Translations under genes and position numbers: made by a program | Assembly (NCBI RefSeq): GCF_002931055.1 | Contig: NZ_PSXX01000008.1 | Coordinates: forward strand, 62,001-126,000 | Direction of reading: 5' to 3' | Length of the DNA stretch: 64,000 nucleotides | DNA from: Pseudoclavibacter sp. AY1H1 | GTDB taxonomy: Bacteria; Actinomycetota; Actinomycetes; Actinomycetales; Microbacteriaceae | The notes under the pieces: model-generated | What the model was told of the DNA's origin: nothing | What the model saw: only the letters and a program-made list of their open reading frames with translations | The model's database searches: none | Shown here: positions 1-8,736 of the stretch, in pieces | Position numbering within the stretch: the first letter of the stretch is position 1 | How the letters are laid out: every line of letters starts with the position of its first letter

Positions 1-722
1 GAGCCGCCGAGCTCGAGGACCACCTTCTTGAGGTTGCGGCCCGCGATCTCGGCGACCGCGGCGCCCGCGCGCTCCGAGCCGGTCAGTGAGACGCCGTGGA
101 TGCGGTCGTCGGCGATGATGTCGGCGATCTGCTCGTTGGTGGCGAAGATGTTGACGTAGGCACCCTCGGGGAACCCGGCGTCGGCGAAGATCTGCTGGAG
201 CGCTGTCGCCGACTCGGGGCACTGGCCGGCGTGCTTCAGCAGGATCGGGTTGCCGAGCACGAGGTTCGGGCCGGCGAAGCGAGCGACCTGGTAGAACGGG
301 AAGTTCCAGGGCATGATGCCGAGGAGGGGACCGAGGGCGGAGCGGCGGATGAGGGCGGTGCCTTCGCCTCCGAGCAGCTCGATCGGGGCGTCCTTCAGGA
401 AGTTCTCCGCGTTGTCGGCGTAGTACTGCAGGATGTCGGCGCTGAAGTCGACCTCCCCGTAGGACTGCTCGATGGGCTTGCCCATCTCCTTCGTGATGAT
501 CTCGGCGAGGGCCTCGCGGCGCTCGCGGTGCAGCTCGGCTGCCCGGCTCATGAGGGCGGCGCGCTCTGCGACGGTGCTCGGCTTCGACCAGGTCCGGTAG
601 GCGCCGTCGAGGCTCTGCAGGGCGGTCTCGATGCCCTCGGATGCGACGAGCGGGAATTCCTGTCCCTGCTCGCCGGTGGCTGGGTTCACGACTACGTAGG
701 TGCTCAAACTCACTCCAGACAT
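1..722 (-). CDS. Succinate-semialdehyde dehydrogenase-type aldehyde dehydrogenase (N-terminal part, cut by window edge)
   Basis: The reverse strand encodes about 240 residues of an NAD(P)-dependent aldehyde dehydrogenase that runs off the left edge. Visible landmarks are the MPWNFPFYQ segment, the LTGSERAG cofactor-binding stretch and the LELGGS motif holding the general-base Glu; the catalytic Cys lies outside the window. The FPFYQVARFAGPNL stretch resembles the succinate-semialdehyde dehydrogenase (GabD) subgroup, which oxidises succinate semialdehyde to succinate in the cytosol. The ATG at 722 is used; an in-frame GTG at 713 is an alternative. It diverges from the AAA ATPase gene. Family assignment is firm, substrate is inferred. 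Confidence 0.85.
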   Translation of the reverse strand, partial: MSGVSLSTYVVVNPATGEQGQEFPLVASEGIETALQSLDGAYRTWSKPSTVAERAALMSRAAELHRERREALAEIITKEMGKPIEQSYGEVDFSADILQYYADNAENFLKDAPIELLGGEGTALIRRSALGPLLGIMPWNFPFYQVARFAGPNLVLGNPILLKHAGQCPESATALQQIFADAGFPEGAYVNIFATNEQIADIIADDRIHGVSLTGSERAGAAVAEIAGRNLKKVVLELGG

Positions 723-799
723 TGGATGCGTGCGCGCAGCATCGCGCGATTGGGTGAAGCCTAGGAGATGGGGCCTTGGAAACCCAGGGTTCGGGCCGA

Positions 800-823
800 T
801 TTAACTGAATATCGTTTATTTAC
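800..823. promoter_or_regulatory. AT-rich divergent promoter stretch
   Basis: About 24 bases that are strikingly AT-rich against the surrounding DNA lie between the divergent aldehyde dehydrogenase and AAA ATPase genes. They contain several possible -10 hexamers on both strands. Function as a promoter is inferred from position and composition only. Confidence 0.3.
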
Positions 824-892
824 AGGGTGCCTCTCCGGCGATGCGGCTCTAGGCTCTGGAGCGGCGGGATTCGCCCGCAGGCAGGGGATGGC

Positions 893-2509
893 ATGAGCGA
901 GCAGTCACACGACGATGTCCAGTTCTTCCGTGCGTTCAAGCGGTTCCTCGAACGCGTCAACGAGACGCCGGCCGAGGTCCAAGTCGTGCGCACGCCCTTC
1001 GGCGGCGAGCTGAGCGATTTCCTCGGCGCCGACGCCGAGGCGCTCCCGGTTGTCGTCGAGGAGTTTGCGAGCTACCGGATCGTCGACGCGGATATCGCAC
1101 TTGAGGAGATCGCCGCCCGCGGCGAAGCGAGGCTCGTCGGTGTCGCCGGTGGCTCCGCCCACGCGCACGCCGGCCTCGCGGAGCTCATCTCGAGCCCGCA
1201 CATGCCGTTCAGGTCGGGGCCCGCCGAGTTCGCCGAGAAGGCGACAGGGCCCAGGTCGACACGACAGGTCGTGAGCTTCGGTGCACGACTCTTCACCTAC
1301 CGTGGTGCCCGAGTTGTGGTCATGCAGCGCGCATCCCGCCCCGACATGGGCCGACCGCAGGGGCAGCTCGAGGTGCTCACCGCCGCAGACCCCTCGCTCG
1401 TCTCCGATCTCCTCGGCGAGGTTCGAGCCCTCATGATCGAGCGCAGCGTGCTGCGCGGCAAGGTGCTCGCGTTCGAGAACAGCGACTACCGGATGGACGC
1501 TGGCGCGTCCTTCCTGGAGCGCCCGAACGTCGCCGAGACCGACGTGATCCTGCCGTACGGCGTCCTCGAATCAGTGGTGGCGCACGTGATCGAGATCGGG
1601 CGGCAGCGTGAGGTCCTGCTCGCCGCGGGCCAGCACCTGAAGAGAGGCGTGCTGCTGTACGGCCCGCCTGGGACCGGGAAGACGCTCACGGTCAGGCATC
1701 TCCTGAGCCGCACGGAGGGGGTGACGGCCGTGCTGCTGACCGGGTCGAGCATCCAGCACATCGGCGCGGCCGCCGAACTGGCCCGCACCCTGCAGCCGTC
1801 GATCGTGGTGCTCGAGGACATCGACCTCGTTGCCATGGAACGCCACGCGTCCCCGCAGCCGTTGCTCTTCGAGGTGCTCGACGCGCTTGATGGCCTCGAC
1901 GGCGATGCCGACGTCGCCTTCATCATGACCACCAACCGGGTGCAGGTGCTCGAGCGGGCGCTCGTCTCGCGTCCCGGTCGCGTCGACCTGGCCGTGGAGA
2001 TCGCGCTGCCAGGCGGGCCGGAGCGCTACCGTCTGCTCGAGAAGTACGCCGCGGGCCTGCCGTTCAGCGACGAAGCGCTCCTGGAGGCGTCGGGTCGTGC
2101 CGAGCAGACCACCGGGTCGTTCGCCAAGGAGCTCATCCGCCGTGCGGTGCTCGCGGCGGCACGGCATGGCGTCGAGCCGGACGACGAGATCCTGCTGTTC
2201 GAGCTCGACGAGCTGATGTCGGCGCAGTCCGCGCTCACGAGGCGCCTCCTCGGCGACGGCACGGAGCCGAGCGGCGACGAAGCCACTGAGGGCGGGGTGG
2301 AGATCATCTCCACAGCGGAAGGCGACCGCACGGGGTCCGTCACCTACGGGGCTCTGGGTGCAGAGGCTGACCCCGGCTGGACGGCGTACGTTCCGGCCTC
2401 GGACGCGGTCTACCCGCCTGGTGTGCCTGGCGCCCCGCCTGAGCCAGGTGTCGGTTCCGCGGGGGAGGCGAACGGCTCTGGCCCCGTGCATCAGGCGGAC
2501 CAGCGATGA
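893..2509 (+). CDS. AAA family ATPase
   Basis: This encodes a 538-residue protein. A roughly 230-residue N-terminal region without a recognised domain is followed by one AAA module: Walker A GPPGTGKT at about 257-264, Walker B with the LEDID core near 304-311, sensor-1 TTNR near 346 and an arginine-finger SRPGR segment near 358. The Asp/Glu-rich C-terminal tail is probably disordered. The ATG at 893 is preferred over an in-frame upstream start at 827 because AGGGG precedes it and the upstream residues look non-coding. It probably remodels a protein substrate; the partner is unknown. It overlaps the next lipoprotein gene by 4 nt (ATGA), so the two are likely co-translated. Confidence 0.85.
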   Translation: MSEQSHDDVQFFRAFKRFLERVNETPAEVQVVRTPFGGELSDFLGADAEALPVVVEEFASYRIVDADIALEEIAARGEARLVGVAGGSAHAHAGLAELISSPHMPFRSGPAEFAEKATGPRSTRQVVSFGARLFTYRGARVVVMQRASRPDMGRPQGQLEVLTAADPSLVSDLLGEVRALMIERSVLRGKVLAFENSDYRMDAGASFLERPNVAETDVILPYGVLESVVAHVIEIGRQREVLLAAGQHLKRGVLLYGPPGTGKTLTVRHLLSRTEGVTAVLLTGSSIQHIGAAAELARTLQPSIVVLEDIDLVAMERHASPQPLLFEVLDALDGLDGDADVAFIMTTNRVQVLERALVSRPGRVDLAVEIALPGGPERYRLLEKYAAGLPFSDEALLEASGRAEQTTGSFAKELIRRAVLAAARHGVEPDDEILLFELDELMSAQSALTRRLLGDGTEPSGDEATEGGVEIISTAEGDRTGSVTYGALGAEADPGWTAYVPASDAVYPPGVPGAPPEPGVGSAGEANGSGPVHQADQR

Positions 2510-2925
2510 AAACGCGCGCACTTCGCGCGGGTCTGATCTCCGGCCTCTGCGCAGCCGCGTTGCTCTCGACGAGCGGATGCTCAATCTTCATCCCACAATA
2601 CGGACTCACGATCAGGGAAGCGGTGGTCGACGCGGAGTACACGGGCCCCGACTACGCCAGCGACCCCGTGGAGATCACGGAGTCGGCCTGCGGCGAAGAG
2701 ATCGACTGTCTTGAGGCCTGGTCGACGGATCAGGCTGACTACTACCGTTTCGCGACGCGCGACGAGGCCGCCGAGTTCGCTGATGGGCTTGCAGACGGGG
2801 CGCAGTCGAACTTTATCGTCATGGACTTCGCCGGAAAGGCGGGCGTAGACCGCAGTGATCAAGAAGCGGCCTCATGCCAGCTCCGTGGCACCCACTTCGA
2901 TCATGAGGGCCCCTGCATCGACTGA
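2506..2925 (+). CDS. Small predicted lipoprotein
   Basis: A 139-residue protein with a positively charged start, a hydrophobic stretch and a lipobox ending LSTSGC, which predicts lipidation on Cys25 and anchoring outside the membrane. The mature part has several Cys residues (CGEEIDC, ASC, PCID) that could form disulphides. I do not recognise a family. Its ATG overlaps the stop of the AAA ATPase gene, so a joint function with that ATPase is possible but unproven. Confidence 0.75.
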   Translation: MKTRALRAGLISGLCAAALLSTSGCSIFIPQYGLTIREAVVDAEYTGPDYASDPVEITESACGEEIDCLEAWSTDQADYYRFATRDEAAEFADGLADGAQSNFIVMDFAGKAGVDRSDQEAASCQLRGTHFDHEGPCID

Positions 2926-2958
2926 TATTGGCGCCGCGCTCCGTGTCCCGCGACTTTC

Positions 2959-3432
2959 TCAGCTGACCACTGACAGCCAGCGCTCCGACGAGAAGGTGCG
3001 AGTCGAAGCGCCGCCCGGGTCGCTCGGCGGGCGTGAGCCGCGGCTCACGTCGCGCACCCTGATGCGCCAGCCGTCTGCAGTGCGGACGAAGGTGTCGATG
3101 TAGTCGCCGCTCGCCGTCGTGCCGTCCGTTCGCACGAGGAGGAACTTCGACCAGGACGTGATGGTGTCGGCGTCGACCCGATGGAGGACGGTGTCGGTGG
3201 TGTAATGCGGGTGGTACGGCTGCACGGTGTTGATGACCCGGGCGAGCGCCTCGTCACCGCGCACCGCGTTCGGGCCCGTGCCGAAGGAGAAGTCCTCCGT
3301 GAATACCTTGCGCAGGTGATCCCAGTCGCGGTTGTCGATGACCTGCCCGTAGCGGGCGAGCACGTCGAGGACCTCGGCGGCGTCGGCGGCAGGCACTTGC
3401 GCTGCCACGGCGCTCGGGCTCTGCGCTGTCAT
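2959..3432 (-). CDS. NTF2/SnoaL-like family protein (second of tandem pair)
   Basis: This 157-residue protein has the alpha+beta cone pattern of SnoaL_4 / nuclear transport factor 2-like proteins: an early LARYGQVIDNRDWDHL helix, a VFTEDF segment, the HHYTTDTVLH-type beta region and a closing GWRIRVRDVSR strand. Such proteins are small ligand-binding proteins or enzymes (isomerases, dehydratases, dioxygenase small subunits), so function cannot be fixed. The start at 3432 overlaps the stop of the upstream paralogue (ATGA), so the two are translationally coupled. The pair faces away from a MarR regulator, which probably controls them. Confidence 0.75.
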   Translation of the reverse strand: MTAQSPSAVAAQVPAADAAEVLDVLARYGQVIDNRDWDHLRKVFTEDFSFGTGPNAVRGDEALARVINTVQPYHPHYTTDTVLHRVDADTITSWSKFLLVRTDGTTASGDYIDTFVRTADGWRIRVRDVSRGSRPPSDPGGASTRTFSSERWLSVVS

Positions 3433-3902
3433 CGCGACGACTCGAAGCTCGCGAAGGACTCCGCGCCCTCGGCCGAGTACTGTCCGCTCGGGCGCTCGCG
3501 GTTTCGCTCCGTGATGCGGCGGCTCGTGATGACCCACGTGCCGTCGCGTTCCTCGAGGGTGTCGAGGTAGTCGCCGCCTGCGGCGGATGCCTCGTAGGTG
3601 ACGAGCACGTAGCGACTCCAGGCGACGGCCGACCCGGCGGCCTCGCCAGCCCGGATGACCGTGTTGATGGTGTGGTGGGAGGGCAGGTGCCCGCCGAGCG
3701 AGGCCGCGAGCTGCTGCTCGAAGGCTCTCGCTCCTGATGCGCCAGTGAACTCGCCAGCAGGGCTCTCGATGCGCGCATCCGGAGCGAGGACCGAGTCGAG
3801 CAGGGTCCATTCGCCGTTGTCGACGAAGTGCCCGTAGAGCGCGAGGGTCTGCTGGATGCCCCAGCGGTCGTCGGCGGTGAGTGTGGTCACGTTCAGCCCC
3901 AT
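3429..3902 (-). CDS. NTF2/SnoaL-like family protein (first of tandem pair)
   Basis: A 157-residue relative of the following gene, sharing the LALYGHFVDNGEW opening, the central HHTINTVI strand and a C-terminal ITSRRITERN segment. The ATG at 3902 was chosen because GGAAACG lies just upstream and the family fold begins directly after it; a longer reading frame to 4049 crosses the promoter and operator region. Equal length and shared layout suggest a duplication that may give a heterodimer or two steps on related ligands. It is divergent from marR with a shared regulatory region. Confidence 0.75.
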   Translation of the reverse strand: MGLNVTTLTADDRWGIQQTLALYGHFVDNGEWTLLDSVLAPDARIESPAGEFTGASGARAFEQQLAASLGGHLPSHHTINTVIRAGEAAGSAVAWSRYVLVTYEASAAGGDYLDTLEERDGTWVITSRRITERNRERPSGQYSAEGAESFASFESSR

Positions 3903-4058
3903 TTCGTTTCCGTTCAGGAACAGTCTCACCAGCCACCGACATCCGCGTGCTCTCCGCGGTCGCGGAACTTCCGCGGGCGTCACGAGCGGAAATCTCGGGC
4001 AAAACCTGCCAGCGGGGGCTCTGTCTGTCGTTTCCGCACCGGGGCGCACCCATTTTTG

Positions 4059-4075
4059 CTAGTTTGTTGAACTAG
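4059..4075. promoter_or_regulatory. MarR-type operator (CTAGTT-N5-AACTAG)
   Basis: A perfect 6-bp inverted repeat with 5-nt spacer lies 36 nt before the marR start and in the gap to the divergent NTF2-like genes. Length, symmetry and position fit a MarR-family dimer site; binding is inferred. Confidence 0.6.
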
Positions 4076-4111
4076 TTTCATGGCGTCGACGGCGCCACCA
4101 CGAGGAGGACC

Positions 4112-4630
4112 ATGGCGCACACGCCCGCTGAGCGCTCGTCCGGGTACTGGTACCCGACCGGCGGAGAGCATGCGACCTCGGTCGACGTGCTCAACCTGCT
4201 GCGCGACTACCGCGAAGCGGAGGCGAAGATGCGAGCGCGGACGCGCTCGTCGATGCGGATGAACGAGAACGACCTCCTCGCGCTTCGCTTCCTGCTCCAG
4301 CAGCAGCGCCAGGGCAAGGTCGTCGTGCAGAAGGACCTGGGGGAGCGGCTCAAGATCTCCTCCGCATCTGTCACCGGCCTCGTCGATCGCCTCGTGAAGA
4401 GCGGTCACGTCGAGCGGCGGCCGCACCCCACCGATCGGCGGGCCTCGATCATCGCGTCGACCGCGGAGTCCGACCGTGAGGTGCGGGAGACGCTCGGCCT
4501 CATGCACCAGCGCATGATCGCGGTCGTCGACTCGCTCACGACCGAGGAGCTCGACGGGGTGGCGAAGTTCCTCTCCGGCATGGTCGGCTCGGTCGAGGCG
4601 GCCGAGCCGCAGGGCGCTCCGCAGCACTAG
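4112..4630 (+). CDS. MarR family transcriptional regulator
   Basis: This 172-residue protein carries a winged helix-turn-helix at about residues 50-115: NENDLLALRFLL, then QKDLGERLKISSASVTGLVDRLVKSG as recognition helices, and an RRPHPTDRRAS wing. Helical termini would form the dimer interface. GAGGAGG at 4102-4108 sets the ATG at 4112. It most likely represses itself and the divergent NTF2-like pair through the inverted repeat at 4059-4075, with release by a small, often phenolic, ligand as is usual in the family. The true ligand is unknown. Confidence 0.88.
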   Translation: MAHTPAERSSGYWYPTGGEHATSVDVLNLLRDYREAEAKMRARTRSSMRMNENDLLALRFLLQQQRQGKVVVQKDLGERLKISSASVTGLVDRLVKSGHVERRPHPTDRRASIIASTAESDREVRETLGLMHQRMIAVVDSLTTEELDGVAKFLSGMVGSVEAAEPQGAPQH

Positions 4631-4672
4631 TGGGTGCCTCCTCGAGAGTCAACCCCCGTCTTCGGCTTTGTT

Positions 4673-4687
4673 TAGTTAAATAAGCTA
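4673..4687. promoter_or_regulatory. Degenerate second MarR-like site (TAGTT-N5-AGCTA)
   Basis: This 15-bp near-palindrome matches the core of the marR operator (TAGTT-N5-AACTA) with one changed half-site base. It lies just after marR and directly before the GTG of the small membrane ORF, in an unusually AT-rich patch. A role in extending the MarR regulon to the downstream genes is inferred. Confidence 0.35.
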
Positions 4688-4692
4688 CCTAT

Positions 4693-4878
4693 GTGCTCAA
4701 ACAACGACGCAGGCTCAACCGCAGTGCCGTAGCCGCCGCTCGACGACGGGCAGAAGAGCGCTACTGGGACGTCTACCAGCGCACCATCATGCCCGGGGAG
4801 CTTCTTGCGCTCTGCTTCGTGGGTGCCACTATCTCGATCGGAATCGCGGTCTCGTTCTTCGCCTTCCTCCCCTGGTAG
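4693..4878 (+). CDS. Possible small membrane protein (61 aa)
   Basis: The frame begins at a GTG and encodes an Arg-rich N-terminus (LKQRRRLNRSAVAAARRR) followed by one strongly hydrophobic segment near the C-terminus, the layout of a single-span small membrane protein. No Shine-Dalgarno is visible; an AT-rich stretch ends just before the start, so leaderless expression is possible. I recognise no family. It could also be a chance frame. It sits between marR and a thioesterase gene, under a putative MarR site. Confidence 0.4.
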   Translation: MLKQRRRLNRSAVAAARRRAEERYWDVYQRTIMPGELLALCFVGATISIGIAVSFFAFLPW

Positions 4879-4988
4879 CGCGAGCGGCCACTTGGATGGT
4901 CGCCACAAGGCTCTCGAAGTGCCAGCCGATGGGTGCGAGGCTCTTCGGTGCGCATCCATCTCCGGATGCCATGGCGCAAAGGAGCGAC

Positions 4989-5432
4989 ATGACCGACCCG
5001 ACTTCGATGACCGGCCTCGAGCAGCTGAGGGCTCACCTCGCGAACGGTGCAGAGATCGCTCCGATCGCGCAGCACTTCGGCATGACCATCGTGAGCTTCG
5101 CCGAGGGCGAGGTGATCTTCGAGGGTGTTCCCGACCGGTCGCACTACAACCCCATCGGAACCGTGCACGGCGGATTCGCGGCGACGCTCCTCGACTCGGC
5201 GTGCGGCACGGCAGTCCACACGACGCTCCGCCCGGGGCAGGCCTACACATCCCTCGAGATCAAGGTCAGCTTCCTGCGCCCCATGACCGTGGAGACGGGC
5301 CCCGTCCGGGTGCGCGGTCGCGTCGTGAAGTCAGGGGCGAGGGCGGCGTTCGTCGAAGCCGAGCTCAGGGACTCCGCCGACGTGCTCCTCGCTACGGCGA
5401 CCAGCACGTGCGCGATCTTCCCAGCGCGCTGA
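4989..5432 (+). CDS. PaaI-type hotdog thioesterase
   Basis: A 147-residue hotdog-fold protein of the PaaI/YdiI group. The helix-start motif NPIGTVHGGFAATLLDSACG contains the HGG signature (His60), followed by the KVSFLRPM strand and a closing VEAELRDSADVLLATATSTCAI sheet. Such enzymes hydrolyse acyl- or aryl-CoA thioesters, in this subgroup often phenylacetyl- or hydroxybenzoyl-CoA. The ATG at 4989 has AAAGGAG seven bases upstream; a longer frame from 4896 lacks this and has no family similarity. Co-regulation with the MarR locus is possible. Confidence 0.85.
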   Translation: MTDPTSMTGLEQLRAHLANGAEIAPIAQHFGMTIVSFAEGEVIFEGVPDRSHYNPIGTVHGGFAATLLDSACGTAVHTTLRPGQAYTSLEIKVSFLRPMTVETGPVRVRGRVVKSGARAAFVEAELRDSADVLLATATSTCAIFPAR

Positions 5433-5513
5433 CCCGGTCTTCTGAGTCGCGCTTCTCCACAGCTTCACTTCTCGAGCGCGCCCCGAAACGAGCACAGGAT
5501 AGAATCGGCTCCC

Positions 5514-5951
5514 GTGACCGGAACGAATCTCCTCGGCATCCCCGAGACGCGCCTTGCGGCTGAGCCAGAGGTCGTCGACGACCTGTCCAACCTGCCCCAC
5601 GACCAGGCCGCGCTTGCAGCCATCGTCGAGAAGCACCCGGCCTCATCGCTGGCGTGGGCGACCCTCGCAGACGCCGCGCACGCCGACGGCAACACGATCG
5701 GCGCGTACGCCTACGCACGCGTCGGCTACCACCGGGGGCTCGACGCCCTTCGCAAGGCCGGGTGGCGAGGCCAGGGCCCCGTGCCGTGGTCGCACGACCC
5801 CAACAAGGGAGTCCTGCGCGCGTTCTACGCGCTCCGACGAAGCGCAGCAGAGATCGGCGAGGAGGGCGAGCCCGAGCGCCTCGCCAGCCTGCTCCACGAC
5901 GCCGACCCGCAGGCGATCACCGAGATCGAGCGGATGCACGCGGCGAGCTAG
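5514..5951 (+). CDS. DUF3151 family protein
   Basis: This 145-residue cytosolic protein matches the actinobacterial DUF3151 family: the MTGTNLLGIPETRL opening, the HPASSLAWATLADAA helix and the highly characteristic YAYARVGYHRGLDALRKAGW and GPVPWSHDPNKG blocks. Function is unknown. The GTG start lies 8 nt after a TAGAAT hexamer and has no Shine-Dalgarno, which points to a leaderless or nearly leaderless mRNA. It precedes purA by 129 nt. Confidence 0.88.
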   Translation: MTGTNLLGIPETRLAAEPEVVDDLSNLPHDQAALAAIVEKHPASSLAWATLADAAHADGNTIGAYAYARVGYHRGLDALRKAGWRGQGPVPWSHDPNKGVLRAFYALRRSAAEIGEEGEPERLASLLHDADPQAITEIERMHAAS

Positions 5952-6080
5952 CGGCGCATCCGCACCAGCAGACAAGCAGGGAACAAGGCAGGGCCGCCGA
6001 GTCGGTCCGCCGACCGCGCGGCTCACGCCACGCACACGACAGGCGCGAGCTGCGCCGATCCGACAGAACAGGGGCGACAC

Positions 6081-7367
6081 ATGCCAGGCGTAGCAATCAT
6101 CGGCGGCCAGTGGGGCGACGAAGGCAAGGGCAAGGCAACCGACCTCCTCGGCGACCGCATCGACTACGTCGTGAAGTTCAACGGCGGCAACAACGCCGGC
6201 CACACGGTCGTGATCGGTAACGAGAAGTACGCGCTGCACCTGCTGCCCTCCGGAATCCTCACCCCAGGCGTGACCCCCGTCATCGGCAACGGTGTCGTCA
6301 TCGACCTCGACGTGCTCTTCCACGAGATCGACCACCTCGAGGCGCGCGGCGTCGACACCTCGAAGCTGCGCGTCTCCGCGAACGCGCACCTCATCACCGG
6401 GTACCACACCACGCTCGACAAGGTCACCGAGCGGTTCCTCGGGAAGCGCCAGATCGGCACCACCGGACGCGGCATCGGCCCCGCCTACGCCGACAAGATC
6501 AACCGCATCGGCATCCGCGTGCAGGACCTCTTCGACGAGAACATCCTCCGCCAGAAGGTCGAAGCAGCGCTCTTCGGCAAGAACCACCTCCTCGTGAAGG
6601 TCTACAACCGTCGCGCGATCACGGTCAACGAGATCGTCGACGCGCTCCTCCTCCACGCCGAGCGCCTGCGTCCCATGGTCGGCGACACCTCGCTCGAGCT
6701 CTACGACGCCCTCAACGCGGGCCGCAACGTCGTCTTCGAGGGCGGCCAGGCGACCATGCTCGACGTCGACCACGGCACCTACCCGTACGTGACGTCCTCG
6801 TCCTCGACCGCGGGAGGCGCATCCACGGGCGCCGGTGTCGGCCCGACCCAGATCAACCGCATCATCGGCATCGTCAAGGCCTACATCACGCGCGTCGGAG
6901 CCGGCCCCTTCCCGACCGAGCTGTTCGACGAGTGGGGTGAGCTGTTGCGCACTCGCGGCGGCGAGTTCGGCACCACCACCGGACGCCCGCGCCGCACCGG
7001 CTGGTACGACGTTCCCGTCGCCCGCTACACGGCCCGCATCAACGGGGTCACCGACTTGGTCATGACGAAGCTCGACGTGCTCAGCGGCATCGAGCGCATC
7101 CCCGTCTGCGTCGCCTACGACGTCGACGGCGTCCGCTTCGACGAGATGCCCGTCTCGCAGTCGGACATCCACCACGCGAAGCCCATCTACGAGTACTTCG
7201 ACGGCTGGACCGAGGACCTCTCCGGCTGCCGCACCTTCGAGGAGCTGCCCGAGAACGCGCAGCTTTACGTGCAGGCACTCGAGCGCCTCTCCGGTGCCCG
7301 CATCTCCGCGATCGGCGTCGGCCCGAAGCGCGACGAGATCATCCAGATCCACGACCTGATCGACTGA
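6081..7367 (+). CDS. purA: Adenylosuccinate synthetase
   Basis: This 428-residue enzyme joins IMP and aspartate with GTP hydrolysis to make adenylosuccinate, the first committed step from IMP to AMP. The N-terminal GDEGKGK motif at 12-18 contains the catalytic Asp and the GTP phosphate-binding loop; NNAGHT, the [16 protein letters not shown] segment and the [22 protein letters not shown] block are all intact. Length is normal for bacterial PurA. AGGGG lies upstream of the ATG at 6081. No purine operon partners are adjacent. Confidence 0.97.
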   Translation: MPGVAIIGGQWGDEGKGKATDLLGDRIDYVVKFNGGNNAGHTVVIGNEKYALHLLPSGILTPGVTPVIGNGVVIDLDVLFHEIDHLEARGVDTSKLRVSANAHLITGYHTTLDKVTERFLGKRQIGTTGRGIGPAYADKINRIGIRVQDLFDENILRQKVEAALFGKNHLLVKVYNRRAITVNEIVDALLLHAERLRPMVGDTSLELYDALNAGRNVVFEGGQATMLDVDHGTYPYVTSSSSTAGGASTGAGVGPTQINRIIGIVKAYITRVGAGPFPTELFDEWGELLRTRGGEFGTTTGRPRRTGWYDVPVARYTARINGVTDLVMTKLDVLSGIERIPVCVAYDVDGVRFDEMPVSQSDIHHAKPIYEYFDGWTEDLSGCRTFEELPENAQLYVQALERLSGARISAIGVGPKRDEIIQIHDLID

Positions 7368-7440
7368 CCGCGGGCAGCGCGGGCAGCGCCGTCAGCGCCC
7401 GTGTGCGGGCAAGCGCTCAACGCCTGAGACAATCGACGAC

Positions 7441-8253
7441 GTGAATAGCGCCCCCGCAGCCCTGACCGTCCTCCCAGACCCCCAGTTCGTGATGGTCGGC
7501 GACGGTCACCGCATCGCCACGTACACGTGGGGAGATGTGGACGCGCCGACGGTGATCGTCGTGCACGGCTTCGCGTCGAGCACGAAGGACAACTGGGTGG
7601 CGACGGGCTGGGTGCGCGACCTGCTGCGCGCCGGCTACCGCGTGCTCGGCCTCGACCAGCGCGGGCACGGGCAGAGCGACAAGCCCTACGAGGGGCGCGA
7701 CTACGACATCCGCACGCTGGCCTCCGACGTCGAGGCCGTGCTCGACGCGTACCTCGTCGACACCGCGCTGTACGTCGGCTACTCGCTCGGCGCGCGCGTC
7801 GGCTGGGAGGTCGCACAGGACTTCGCCGACCGCATCCCGCGGGTCGTGCTCGGGGGAGTCCCGGATGGCGTGCCGCTCGGGCGCCTCGATATCGATCAGG
7901 TGCGCGAGCTCATCGACCACGGCACCCCGGTGCAGGACCCGGTGACGCAGAACTACCTCGCCCTCACGGAGCGCGTCGGAGGCAACGACCTGCGGGCGCT
8001 GCTCGCGATCGCCGAAGGGATGCGCGCGTCCGGCAAGGCCGACCCCGACCTCGGCCGTGTGCCGCAGCAGCCGGTGCTCTTCGCGACCGGGTCCCGCGAC
8101 GGCATCATCGAGGGGTCCAAGGCACTCTCCGCGGCGACGCCCAAGGCCCGCTTCTTCGAGATCCCGGACCGCCACCATTTCAACGCTCCAGGCTCGCGTG
8201 ACTTCCGTGCCGCAGCCCTCGCCTTCCTCGCCGAGGAAGTCCAAGAGGGCTAG
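7441..8253 (+). CDS. Alpha/beta hydrolase
   Basis: A 270-residue alpha/beta-hydrolase fold protein. The VVHGFASS oxyanion-hole strand is followed by DQRGHGQSDKP, the nucleophile elbow GYSLG with Ser115, and a C-terminal RHHFNAPGS stretch giving the catalytic His (245 or 246); the acid is probably the Asp in TGSRDG. The substrate is not predictable; esterase, lactonase or haloalkane-type activities all occur in this fold. The GTG start lies 7 nt after GACAAT without a Shine-Dalgarno. It is followed by a DoxX-like membrane protein gene in the same direction. Confidence 0.88.
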   Translation: MNSAPAALTVLPDPQFVMVGDGHRIATYTWGDVDAPTVIVVHGFASSTKDNWVATGWVRDLLRAGYRVLGLDQRGHGQSDKPYEGRDYDIRTLASDVEAVLDAYLVDTALYVGYSLGARVGWEVAQDFADRIPRVVLGGVPDGVPLGRLDIDQVRELIDHGTPVQDPVTQNYLALTERVGGNDLRALLAIAEGMRASGKADPDLGRVPQQPVLFATGSRDGIIEGSKALSAATPKARFFEIPDRHHFNAPGSRDFRAAALAFLAEEVQEG

Positions 8254-8310
8254 CGGACCCCGGAGGGTGGCGACTGGGTGACGTTCGGGAGCGCCGGGCA
8301 AGATGCTTCC

Positions 8311-8727
8311 ATGTCGTCCAGAACACTCGAACGCCGCTCCCGCGGACACGGCGGGGCCATCCCGTGGATCGTCGTCCTTCCCTTCGCCGTCTCCGGCGTC
8401 ATCCACCTCGTGAAGCCCGCCGTCTTCGAACCGATCATCCCCAAACCGCTGCGGGGGCACAGCCGCGAGCTGGTGGTCGCTTCCGGCGTCGCCGAGCTGG
8501 CGTGCGCGGCGGGGCTCGTGCGCCCGTCGACACGGTCGATCGCGGGGCTCGCGAGCGCGGCCGTGCTGCTCGCGGTCTGGCCCGCCAACGCCCAGATGAG
8601 CGTCGACCTGGGCCGCCGGGCGTGGCGGAAGCGCACCGCCTCGTCGGTCGTCGCGTTTGTCGTCTCCGTTGCTCGCCTGCCGATGCAGCTCCCGCTCATG
8701 AGGGCCGCGCTGGGCTCCGGGAGCTAG
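8311..8727 (+). CDS. DoxX-like integral membrane protein
   Basis: This 138-residue protein has about four hydrophobic segments and the pattern of DoxX-like proteins: an IHLVKPAVFEPIIP segment after the first span, the ASGVAELACAAGLV helix and a VWPANAQMS motif. Relatives are small membrane subunits linked to quinone or redox chemistry, but this one is uncharacterised. The ATG at 8311 is chosen because CAAGAT lies 6 nt upstream, matching the leaderless pattern of neighbours; an in-frame GTG at 8278 with a distant GGAGG is the alternative. Confidence 0.7.
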   Translation: MSSRTLERRSRGHGGAIPWIVVLPFAVSGVIHLVKPAVFEPIIPKPLRGHSRELVVASGVAELACAAGLVRPSTRSIAGLASAAVLLAVWPANAQMSVDLGRRAWRKRTASSVVAFVVSVARLPMQLPLMRAALGSGS

Positions 8728-8736
8728 CCTTTCCGA

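Noticed and set aside
827-892. 22-residue extension of the AAA ATPase
   Set aside because: The upstream start has no ribosome site and overlaps the promoter region; AGGGG precedes the ATG at 893.
5643-7352. 569-codon reverse-strand frame across purA
   Set aside because: It has the low-complexity Val/Asp/Arg composition of an antisense shadow in GC-rich DNA, and purA is unambiguous.
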